Assembly (NCBI GenBank): GCA_947649625.1
Contig: CANSSJ010000017.1
Coordinates: forward strand, 1 to 37,684
Direction of reading: 5' to 3'
Source of the DNA: an uncultured Bacillota bacterium
GTDB taxonomy: Bacteria; Bacillota; Clostridia; Oscillospirales; Oscillospiraceae
DNA: 37,684 nucleotides
The notes beneath the pieces were generated by a model, which saw nothing but the letters and a program-made list of their open reading frames with translations, did no database searches and was not told the DNA's origin. Position 1 is the first letter of the stretch, and each line of letters starts with the position of its first letter. Below are positions 8,349 to 16,025 of the stretch, one piece after another. The position numbers and the translations under genes are program-made.

Positions 8349-8388
8349 CGCGGCCCCCAGAGGGACCCCCTGCCCTTTGGGGGCCGCG
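8349..8388 (+). promoter_or_regulatory. Strong stem-loop between the membrane gene and hutH
   Basis: CGCGGCCCCCAGAGGG (8349-8364) pairs with CCCTTTGGGGGCCGCG (8373-8388) except at one A/T-rich position. Downstream is CCCTAATTTGTC, a weak U-tract. It could be a partial terminator or an RNA-processing or stability element that sets hutH level apart from the upstream genes. Confidence 0.6.
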
Positions 8389-8445
8389 CCCTAATTTGTC
8401 CATAATCGGCTGCTGCCGAAAATATATAAAAGTGAGGTAAATACC

Positions 8446-10014
<1,569 letters not shown>

Positions 10015-10017
10015 GCC

Positions 10018-10800
10018 GTGAAGCTGAACGTTCTGCGGGCCAACCCCGCGGGGAATATCACCCTTTTTGTGCTGGACCCGGTCCCCGTTGGGGACCGGGC
10101 CGGCATTGCCGCCCGGGTCATGGCCCTGCCCGGCTCCGATGTGGAGCAGGTGGGCTACCTCTGCCCGCCTGTGATGGGCGGCGCCGGCCGGATGGAGATG
10201 GCCGGGGGCGAGTTCTGCGGCAACGCCACCCGGGCCTTCGGGATGCTCACCGCCAAAAAAATGGGCGAGCTGCCCCGGGTGCTGGTGGAGGTCAGCGGCT
10301 GTGAGGGGCCGGTGGCAGTGGACGTGGACTGGTCCAACCGGACCGCCCGAGCTCAAATGCCCCTGCCCCGCTGTGTGCGCCGGGCGGAGGTAGACGGCCA
10401 TCCCGGAACCCTGGTGGACCTGGGGGGCATCGCCCACCTGGTGGTGGAGGACGTCCCGCCCAGCCTGGAACTTTTCAATCAGGCCGAGCCACTGCTTCAG
10501 GGAATCCCCGGGCTGGAGGCCTACGGCGTCATCTTTCTGGAAAGCGAAGGGGGGACCATGACCCCTCTGGTGAAGGTCCCCTCCGCCGGCACCCTGGTAT
10601 GGGAGGGCAGCTGCGGCTCCGGTTCGCTGGCGGCCGCCGTGGCCCAGAGTCAAAGCGGCCCCAACGGCCCCTTTATCCGGGCGTATGTCCAGCCCGCCGG
10701 GGTGGTGGAGGCCGCCGTCGCCCGTGAGGGCGGCAGAATTGTCTCCGCCTGGATCGGCGGCCCGGTCCGTCTGGACCCGCCTTTGGAGATCGAGATATAA
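10018..10800 (+). CDS. Diaminopimelate-epimerase-like protein, candidate histidine racemase
   Basis: 260 residues with the two-thiol layout of cofactor-independent DapF-fold racemases: C67 in GGEFCGNATRAFG and C199 in EGSCGSGSLAAA. Each lies at the N-terminus of a helix in one half of the protein. The DapF catalytic motifs diverge (the usual GNGxR is GNATR), so lysine biosynthesis is unlikely. GTG 10018 begins 3 bases after the hutH TAA with no clear ribosome binding site, which implies translational coupling with hutH. DapF-fold histidine racemases are known (CntK of staphylopine synthesis, and a Fusobacterium enzyme). Linked to hutH, such an enzyme would feed D-histidine into the pathway. 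Fold: firm. Substrate: inference. Confidence 0.8.
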   Translation: MKLNVLRANPAGNITLFVLDPVPVGDRAGIAARVMALPGSDVEQVGYLCPPVMGGAGRMEMAGGEFCGNATRAFGMLTAKKMGELPRVLVEVSGCEGPVAVDVDWSNRTARAQMPLPRCVRRAEVDGHPGTLVDLGGIAHLVVEDVPPSLELFNQAEPLLQGIPGLEAYGVIFLESEGGTMTPLVKVPSAGTLVWEGSCGSGSLAAAVAQSQSGPNGPFIRAYVQPAGVVEAAVAREGGRIVSAWIGGPVRLDPPLEIEI

Positions 10801-10815
10801 GGAGGACCTTTGGTT

Positions 10816-11118
10816 ATGCCTCGTATCCGTAACGACCGCAGCGAGCCCATCGACACGCTGTTCCGCGCCATTCTGTCGCTCCAGGATCTGGATGAGTGTT
10901 ACTGCTTTTTTGGCGACCTGCTCACCGTGCAGGAGCTGTCCGCCTTTGCCCAGCGGCTCCAGGTAGCCCGGATGCTCTCCGAGGGCAAGACCTACGAGAC
11001 CATCCGCGCCGAGATCTCCACCAGCAGTTCCACCATCACCCGGGTGAATACCGAGCTGCGCTACGGCTCCGGGGGCTATCAGATGGTCCTGGACCGGCTG
11101 CGGGATGCAGCGGAATAA
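10816..11118 (+). CDS. yerC: YerC/YecD family TrpR-like transcriptional regulator
   Basis: 100 residues from ATG 10816, with GGAGG at 10801-10805 ten bases upstream; an in-frame TTG at 10810 is too close to that site. The TrpR-fold helix-turn-helix is seen in GKTYETIRAEISTSSSTITRV, followed by the family-typical ELRYGSGGYQMVLDRL. Members of this family in Firmicutes (YerC, also called HisR) are predicted regulators of histidine genes. It is the last gene of the permease-hutH unit and ends at a strong terminator, so it probably controls histidine uptake or use here, possibly at the inverted repeat at 6084-6098. Target binding is inferred. Confidence 0.9.
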   Translation: MPRIRNDRSEPIDTLFRAILSLQDLDECYCFFGDLLTVQELSAFAQRLQVARMLSEGKTYETIRAEISTSSSTITRVNTELRYGSGGYQMVLDRLRDAAE

Positions 11119-11125
11119 AAAGTGT

Positions 11126-11160
11126 ACCGCCCGGAGCGTTTGAAGCTCCGGGCGGTTTTT
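11126..11160. terminator. Bidirectional intrinsic terminator
   Basis: ACCGCCCGGAGC (11126-11137) and GCTCCGGGCGGT (11145-11156) form a 12-pair stem with a 7-base loop. TTTTT follows on the plus strand. On the minus strand the stem is followed by ACACTTTTTATT. It serves the yerC end and the convergent gene that stops at 11160. Confidence 0.9.
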
Positions 11161-12248
11161 CAGTATGCTCTGGTGTATGGATAATGATAGAGCAGTTCTT
11201 CCAAGGTAAGGGACTTGTCCGGGCTGACCCAGCCGCTCCCTCCGTCCATTCGGTCCGGGCTCCAAATTGTCATGCCCTTGTAGAGGCCGGACTGCTCCGC
11301 CGGCTCCGGCTCCAGGTGTTCGTTGAGCACAATGCTGCCATCCACGACCTGGGTCTCCACCGCTCCGCGGTGGAAATGCTGGGTCCAGGTCCCGTTTTCC
11401 AGGTAGTTTACCCCGAAAAGGATCCCGTTCTCAGACATGCGCATTTCGTTATAAAATGTCCCGGTCAGCTCACTTTGAAGCTGAGGCGTATCTGGGAGAT
11501 CGCCGCCGTACCCATAACCGTAAGGTTCATAGGCCTGCCAGGTTCCCTGGCGGTACAAAAGCTGACTGTCCTCGGCCTGGGTCATTTCGCCCCGGAATAG
11601 GTTAAAGGAGACGTCCCCCTGGCCGTTCGATATGGTCCCGTAGTTTACGGAATAGTATACTCCACGTGTCGCCTGGGTCCGCCGGCTGCCGTCCCGGTAG
11701 TAGGTCAGTTGTGTAGCATACTGCCGCGTATCCCACTCAGTGCGCTCCTCCGGCGCAGATTCATGGTGCCAGAAGTACAGCGCCGGGGTCTCTCCAGGCT
11801 CCAGCGTCATCGCGGAGCCGTCATAATAGACCCGCCGGGAGAACCCCCGCTCATGCAGCAGCTCTCCATAGGGCTCCAGGCACTCATACCAGAACTTGTC
11901 CGCCATGGGGTCGGTGCCCAGCCGGTGGACAGCCACCGGGTCCTCCGCCTCGCAGGCCTCCATGATCTCGTCCAGGTAGGCCCGGTACTCGGCGGTAAAG
12001 TTCTCCGGCTGGGGGAACTCCACAGCGGCGGGGGCGGGGGCGCTGAGGGCCACTGCGGCGGTCACCACGGCCGCGGCGGCGACCATGAATCCGGGGACCC
12101 GCCGCCGCTTTTTGGGCGGGACGGCCGTGCCGGACGGCTGGCCGAACTCCCGGCCGGTCCGGTTCTGTTCCCGGCCCGGCGGGGCGAACTCGGGGGCGGG
12201 CGGGCTGAACTCCTCCCCGGGGGAGGAAAATTCCCTGTCGTTTATCAT
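11160..12248 (-). CDS. Hypothetical single-pass membrane protein with Pro-rich N-terminus
   Basis: 362 residues, family not recognised. Residues 1-45 are Pro/Glu/Phe-rich with a repeated unit (EFSSPGEEF, PEFAPPGRE, REFGQP) and should be cytoplasmic. A basic stretch KKRRR (46-50) and one helix (about 52-72) follow. The remaining 290 residues are probably outside the membrane, and are acidic, aromatic and beta-rich. They include YYDGSAMTLEPGE and YGYGYGGDLP. Its ribosome binding site GAGGAG overlaps the end of mscS, whose stop is 4 bases upstream, so the two are one operon. It ends at the 11126 terminator. A cell-envelope or stress role alongside MscS is possible, but nothing in the sequence proves it. 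Confidence 0.75.
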   Translation of the reverse strand: MINDREFSSPGEEFSPPAPEFAPPGREQNRTGREFGQPSGTAVPPKKRRRVPGFMVAAAAVVTAAVALSAPAPAAVEFPQPENFTAEYRAYLDEIMEACEAEDPVAVHRLGTDPMADKFWYECLEPYGELLHERGFSRRVYYDGSAMTLEPGETPALYFWHHESAPEERTEWDTRQYATQLTYYRDGSRRTQATRGVYYSVNYGTISNGQGDVSFNLFRGEMTQAEDSQLLYRQGTWQAYEPYGYGYGGDLPDTPQLQSELTGTFYNEMRMSENGILFGVNYLENGTWTQHFHRGAVETQVVDGSIVLNEHLEPEPAEQSGLYKGMTIWSPDRMDGGSGWVSPDKSLTLEELLYHYPYTRAY

Positions 12249-12252
12249 GGGG

Positions 12253-13143
12253 TTACTCCTCGACCACCTTCAGTTCGGCCACGGGGTTGGGGATGCCCGC
12301 CTCCTCAAAGGCCAGCAGCAGCGTCCGGTTCAGCACCCGCTGGGCCGAGTAGATGTCCTGCTCGGCCACCTTGGCGGAGATGCGGAGAATCACCGCGTCG
12401 TTCTCGTTGTCCAGGGCCTGGACGCCCAGGTATCTGGGCACGTCCTGAAACAGCTCGGGCTGCTCCTGGTGCAGGGCGGGCAGAACCTCCGCCAGCTTTG
12501 CCTCCGCCCGGAGCAAGTGGCCCTGATAGGGGATACCGATGTCGCACACCGCGAAGGAGCTGTCGCTGGAGCGGTTGATCAGGTTGCGGATGTCGGAGTT
12601 GTTGATGATCTTCACGTTCCCGCCGGTGTCGGTGATGCTGGTGGTCCGGATGCCAATCTGGCTGACCGTCCCCCGGAAGTCGTCCACCACGATGATGTCG
12701 CCCACCTCGTATTGGTGTTCAAAGAGCATGAAGGTGCCGGTGACCACGTCGGCGATCAGGCTCTCCGCGCCGAAGCCGATGATCAGCGCCATCACCCCGG
12801 CGGCGGCCAGCAGGGCCTTCACGTCCACCCCCAGGATGCTCAGTCCCCACAGCAGCCCCACCAGCATCACCAGGTAGCGCAGGGCGCTGCCGGCCAGGGT
12901 GCGGACGGTGCGGCCGTGGCCGCTGGCCGGGGCCCAGCGGTCCAGCAGCAGCTGAATCAGGCTGGAGGCTAGCATCAGCCCGGAAATCAGCATAATCAGC
13001 CGGGAGGCGATCTGCCAGACCGACGGGACCGGCTCACCGTATGCGGCCAGGATATTACCCACCGGGCCGGACAGGCCCAGCATGGCCGCCAGCACGGCGG
13101 CGGACATAACCAGTTTGACGATTGACGAAGAGCGCTGTTTCAT
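12253..13143 (-). CDS. mscS: MscS-family small-conductance mechanosensitive channel
   Basis: 296 residues, similar in size to classical MscS. Three hydrophobic helices (about 9-34, 43-67, 84-106) lead to the pore-lining segment with ALLAAAGVMALIIGFGAES (about 110-128). The beta domain then follows, with HQYEVGDIIVVDDFRGTVSQIGIRTT. The channel opens on membrane tension to release osmolytes. The start follows GGGAGAG and a good promoter at 13161-13189. It is the first gene of a two-gene operon with the Pro-rich membrane protein. Confidence 0.93.
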   Translation of the reverse strand: MKQRSSSIVKLVMSAAVLAAMLGLSGPVGNILAAYGEPVPSVWQIASRLIMLISGLMLASSLIQLLLDRWAPASGHGRTVRTLAGSALRYLVMLVGLLWGLSILGVDVKALLAAAGVMALIIGFGAESLIADVVTGTFMLFEHQYEVGDIIVVDDFRGTVSQIGIRTTSITDTGGNVKIINNSDIRNLINRSSDSSFAVCDIGIPYQGHLLRAEAKLAEVLPALHQEQPELFQDVPRYLGVQALDNENDAVILRISAKVAEQDIYSAQRVLNRTLLLAFEEAGIPNPVAELKVVEE

Positions 13144-13160
13144 CGGACGTCATCTCTCCC

Positions 13161-13189
13161 ACTATCGAATTTTGTCGGTTCCGTATCAA
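13161..13189 (-). promoter_or_regulatory. Promoter of the mscS operon
   Basis: On the minus strand TTGATA (13184-13189), 17 bases, GATAGT (13161-13166), 18 bases before the mscS start. Confidence 0.65.
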
Positions 13190-13244
13190 AATTTTACCAT
13201 GCCCGCAGGGGGAAATCAAGGGCAGTATTCCGATTTGCGGAGAA

Positions 13245-13276
13245 AACGCCCCGCCTGTCTGAACAGGCGGGGCGTT
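13245..13276 (-). terminator. Intrinsic terminator of the nfeD-SPFH operon
   Basis: AACGCCCCGCCTGT (13245-13258) pairs with ACAGGCGGGGCGTT (13263-13276) across a 4-base loop. On the minus strand TTTTC follows. It lies 10 bases past the SPFH gene stop. Confidence 0.88.
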
Positions 13277-13286
13277 GTTTGGTCTC

Positions 13287-14261
13287 TTACTGCTTGGGCA
13301 CCGTTTTGGTAATGGCGGCCTTGGGGTCCTCGGTGTCGAACACGGTCTTGGCGGCGGCAGCCAGGCCGGCGATCCCCTGGAGTTCGGAGGGAATGATGAT
13401 CTTGGTGGCCTTGCCGTTGGCGGCGGCGGTGAAGGCCTCCAGGGCCTTGATGGTGAGCACCCCCTGGCCGGGGGCGGCCTGGTTGATGAGGCGGATGGCG
13501 TCGGCGGTGGCCTGCTGGACCTTCAGAATGGCCTCAGCCTCGGCCTCGGCTTCCAGGATCTTGGCCTGCTTGGCGCCCTCGGCCTGGAGGATGGCCGCCT
13601 GCTTGGCGGCGTCGGCCCGGAGGATGGCGGACTGCTTCTCGCCCTCGGCCACCAGGATCTGGGACTGCTTCTGGCCCTCGGCCTGGAGGATGGCCTCACG
13701 GCGCTCACGCTCGGCCCGCATCTGCTTCTCCATAGATTCCTGGATGTCTCTGGGGGGCATGATGTTTTTCAGCTCCACCCGGTTGACCTTGATGCCCCAG
13801 GGGTCGGTGGCCTCGTCCAGGAGGGCGCGCATCTTGGTGTTGATGTGGTCCCGGCTGGTGAGGGTCTGGTCCAGCTCCAGGTCGCCGATGATGTTCCGCA
13901 GGGTGGTGGCGGTGAGGTTCTCAATGGCGGACATGGGGTTCTCAATGCCGTAGGTATAGAGCTTGGGGTCGGTGATCTGGAAGTAGACCACCGAGTCGAT
14001 CTGCATGGTGACGTTGTCCTTGGTGATGACGGGCTGGGGGGCGAAGTCCACCACCTGCTCCTTCAGGGACACGTTTTTGACCACCCGGTCGATAAAGGGC
14101 ACCTTAAATTTCAGACCCTCGTTCCACACGGCGTAAAACACGCCCAGACGGGTGATGACGTAGGCCCGGGACTGGGGTACGATCTTCACGCAGGAGCCGA
14201 AGATGATCAGCAGCACGATGACAAGACCGACAACAGGCAGAACAACCTTTAGCATTTCCAT
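13287..14261 (-). CDS. SPFH/stomatin-like membrane protein (QmcA/HflKC type)
   Basis: 324 residues. One N-terminal helix (about 5-23) is followed by the SPFH domain with IVPQSRAYVITRLGVFYAVW, VTKDNVTMQIDSVVYFQITDP and LRNIIGDLELDQTLTSRD. Residues about 180-260 are a long helix of near-11-residue repeats (AILQAEGQKQS, ILVAEGEKQSA, ILRADAAKQAA, ILQAEGAKQAK), typical of stomatin oligomerisation. Such proteins form large membrane rings that organise proteases and membrane domains. nfeD lies 52 bases upstream on the same strand, and NfeD/SPFH pairs are a known conserved unit. A GC hairpin at 14287-14306 sits between the two genes, with no U-tract. The start ATG 14261 follows GGAG. Confidence 0.94.
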   Translation of the reverse strand: MEMLKVVLPVVGLVIVLLIIFGSCVKIVPQSRAYVITRLGVFYAVWNEGLKFKVPFIDRVVKNVSLKEQVVDFAPQPVITKDNVTMQIDSVVYFQITDPKLYTYGIENPMSAIENLTATTLRNIIGDLELDQTLTSRDHINTKMRALLDEATDPWGIKVNRVELKNIMPPRDIQESMEKQMRAERERREAILQAEGQKQSQILVAEGEKQSAILRADAAKQAAILQAEGAKQAKILEAEAEAEAILKVQQATADAIRLINQAAPGQGVLTIKALEAFTAAANGKATKIIIPSELQGIAGLAAAAKTVFDTEDPKAAITKTVPKQ

Positions 14262-14313
14262 AATTTTCTCCCTTTCTGTTTTACTTTTCCGCCCTTTGGG
14301 CGGGAAACTGGTA

Positions 14314-14742
14314 TTATACGGTTTCTACAAAGACCTTTACGCCCTCGATGCGCCGGACTTTCACCTGGGCTCCTGCGGGAATGACCACGCCCAGCTCGCT
14401 GCGGGCGGTCCAGGACTGTCCCAGAACGCTGACCTGACCGGTCCCGGCGCCGTTGTCCACCGTCTCGGTGACCATGGCGGTCTGGTCGATCACCCGGTCG
14501 GCGTTGGTGGGAGAGCGCCGGGGCTTGATGTGCCGCGCCGCCGCCGGACGGATCAGAGCCAGGGCCAGAGCGGAGACCACCGCGAATACGACAAGCTGGA
14601 GCCAGAACTGAACGCCCGCGCAGGCCGCCAGAAAGGCGCCCAGCGCCCCCGCGGCGAACCAGATGCACACCAGCCCCACCGTGGCCGCCTCCCCCGCGCA
14701 CAGGGCGATGACGGCGGCCAGCCAGAAAACCTTAAATCCCAC
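14314..14742 (-). CDS. NfeD-like membrane protein (short form)
   Basis: 142 residues from GTG 14742, 7 bases after AAAGGAGG. Two or three hydrophobic helices (about 4-24, 26-45, 46-65) precede a small beta-barrel OB-like domain (about 85-140). That domain contains MVTETVDNGAGTGQVSVLGQSWTARS and IPAGAQVKVRRIEGV, the NfeD C-terminal pattern. The serine-protease part found in long NfeD proteins is absent. It partners the SPFH gene directly downstream. A possible -10 (TATGAT) lies at about 14788-14798 on the minus strand, but no convincing -35 goes with it. Confidence 0.9.
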   Translation of the reverse strand: MGFKVFWLAAVIALCAGEAATVGLVCIWFAAGALGAFLAACAGVQFWLQLVVFAVVSALALALIRPAAARHIKPRRSPTNADRVIDQTAMVTETVDNGAGTGQVSVLGQSWTARSELGVVIPAGAQVKVRRIEGVKVFVETV

Positions 14743-14874
14743 GACAGTGCCTCCTTTCAGGGCAATGGATATATGAAACCATCTCTATCATATCATACTG
14801 TCGGAGGAAATACCACTGTTCCGGCAAATTTTTTAACGAAATTTAATGAAGGGATGATTGGAAAACGCGGCAGT

Positions 14875-15861
14875 CTATGGCAGTTCTTCCAATGCTGCCG
14901 CGAGCCTCTGCCGGTAGGCTGCCACCGCCTCTCTGGGCCCCGCCAGGGTGACGCTGCCGTCCAGTCCCAGCAGCCAGCCGAAGAACTGGGGGCTCATCAC
15001 CACCGGCAGGGTGACAGTAAAGTGCTCCTCCCCGTCAGGCACCAGGATCACATCCTGGCCGAACCGGTCCCAGACCAGGTGGGCCTTGTCCCGCCGGCCC
15101 CGGAGGGTGACCTTCACCTCCGGACCGCTGTACATGCCGAAGTGCTTCTGGCCGTACTCGGCCAGCTGGAAGGCGGGGTACTGGTCCCGCCCTTCCCGGT
15201 CCAGGCTGGTGACTACGATCTCGGTCATCTTGTCCACCCGGTAGTGGCGCAGCTCCCGGTGGGCGTGGTCAAAGGCCACCAGATAGTAGTTCTCGCTGTT
15301 CCAGATCAGACCGTAGGGGGAGACCACATACCGCTTCCCCTCCTGGCGGAATATTTTTTTCCGGGAGATGTCATAGTCGAAGTATTTGAAGGTGATGGCC
15401 TTCTGGCCGGCAATGGCGGTGTGGAGCTTGTCCACATTGTAGTAGATGCTCTCGTTCATCACCTTGATCCGGCCGGCGACGTAGACCTGCCGCTGGAGCT
15501 GGCCCCCCTGGTGAACGCTGGCCAGCCCCTCCAGCTTGCGGATGAGGGCGTCGCTTTTCTTCTGGGTGATGAAGCGGGAGGACTGTACGGCGTCCATGAG
15601 CAGCTTGACCTCGGGCAGTTCAAACTCCCGGCTGCCAATAAACCAGCCCGGGCTCTTGCCCTTTCGGGACTGGACGTCCAGTCCGAACAGGCGCAGGGCC
15701 TCCAGGTCGTCGTAGACGCTCTTCCGCTCGGCCTTGATATCCTGCCGGGCCAGCGCCTCGATGATCTGAGCCACGGTGAGGGGGTGGTCCTCGTCGGTCT
15801 GCCGCAGGAGCATCCGGGCCAGATGGAGCAGTTTTGTCTTCTGATTGGAACTTTTAGGCAT
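14875..15861 (-). CDS. WYL-domain transcriptional regulator (DeoR-like HTH)
   Basis: 328 residues from ATG 15861, preceded by AAAGGAGG; the in-frame upstream ATG 15888 lacks such a site. The N-terminal winged helix (about 8-75) has LTVAQIIEALARQDIKAERKSVYDDLEALR. A WYL domain (about 130-215) has AITFKYFDYDI, then VVSPYGLIWNSENYYLVAFD. The C-terminal WCX-like part has VTLRGRRDKAHLVWDRFG and LLGLDGSVTLAGP. WYL proteins bind nucleotides or nucleic acids and regulate stress, DNA damage or defence genes. No defence system lies beside it; the neighbours are nfeD downstream and a sugar nucleotidyltransferase divergently. The target is unknown; autoregulation is plausible because of the palindrome at 15898-15918. 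Confidence 0.92.
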   Translation of the reverse strand: MPKSSNQKTKLLHLARMLLRQTDEDHPLTVAQIIEALARQDIKAERKSVYDDLEALRLFGLDVQSRKGKSPGWFIGSREFELPEVKLLMDAVQSSRFITQKKSDALIRKLEGLASVHQGGQLQRQVYVAGRIKVMNESIYYNVDKLHTAIAGQKAITFKYFDYDISRKKIFRQEGKRYVVSPYGLIWNSENYYLVAFDHAHRELRHYRVDKMTEIVVTSLDREGRDQYPAFQLAEYGQKHFGMYSGPEVKVTLRGRRDKAHLVWDRFGQDVILVPDGEEHFTVTLPVVMSPQFFGWLLGLDGSVTLAGPREAVAAYRQRLAAALEELP

Positions 15862-15897
15862 AGACGTATCCTCCTTTCCAGGTTTCACGTCTCAGCA

Positions 15898-15918
15898 TAT
15901 CGGACAGGCTGTCCCATA
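15898..15918. promoter_or_regulatory. Palindromic operator candidate upstream of the WYL regulator
   Basis: The palindrome is centred on G15908, with inner arms GGACAG/CTGTCC at 15902-15914 extended to 21 bases with one mismatch. A direct repeat, TCAGCATA, lies at 15892-15899 and again at 15931-15938. All lie in the 164-base divergent spacer between the WYL gene and the nucleotidyltransferase. Confidence 0.45.
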
Positions 15919-16025
15919 AACCGGACTTTTTCAGCATACCATATTTTGACGGCCGGAGCAAGAGTGAAAGGCGCTGGCGCGAGCCATACTAACTGTCACT
16001 GAACGACGGAAGGATGGCAAAGCGT

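Noticed and set aside
8349-8388. Seventh copy of the TGTAGGGGC repeat family
   Set aside because: The hairpin is strong but lacks the TGTAGG/CCTACA ends; it is listed as a separate stem-loop.
13350-13720. Repetitive DNA in the SPFH gene as a tandem repeat element
   Set aside because: The repetition follows the 11-residue heptad-like coiled coil of the protein and is expected for stomatins.
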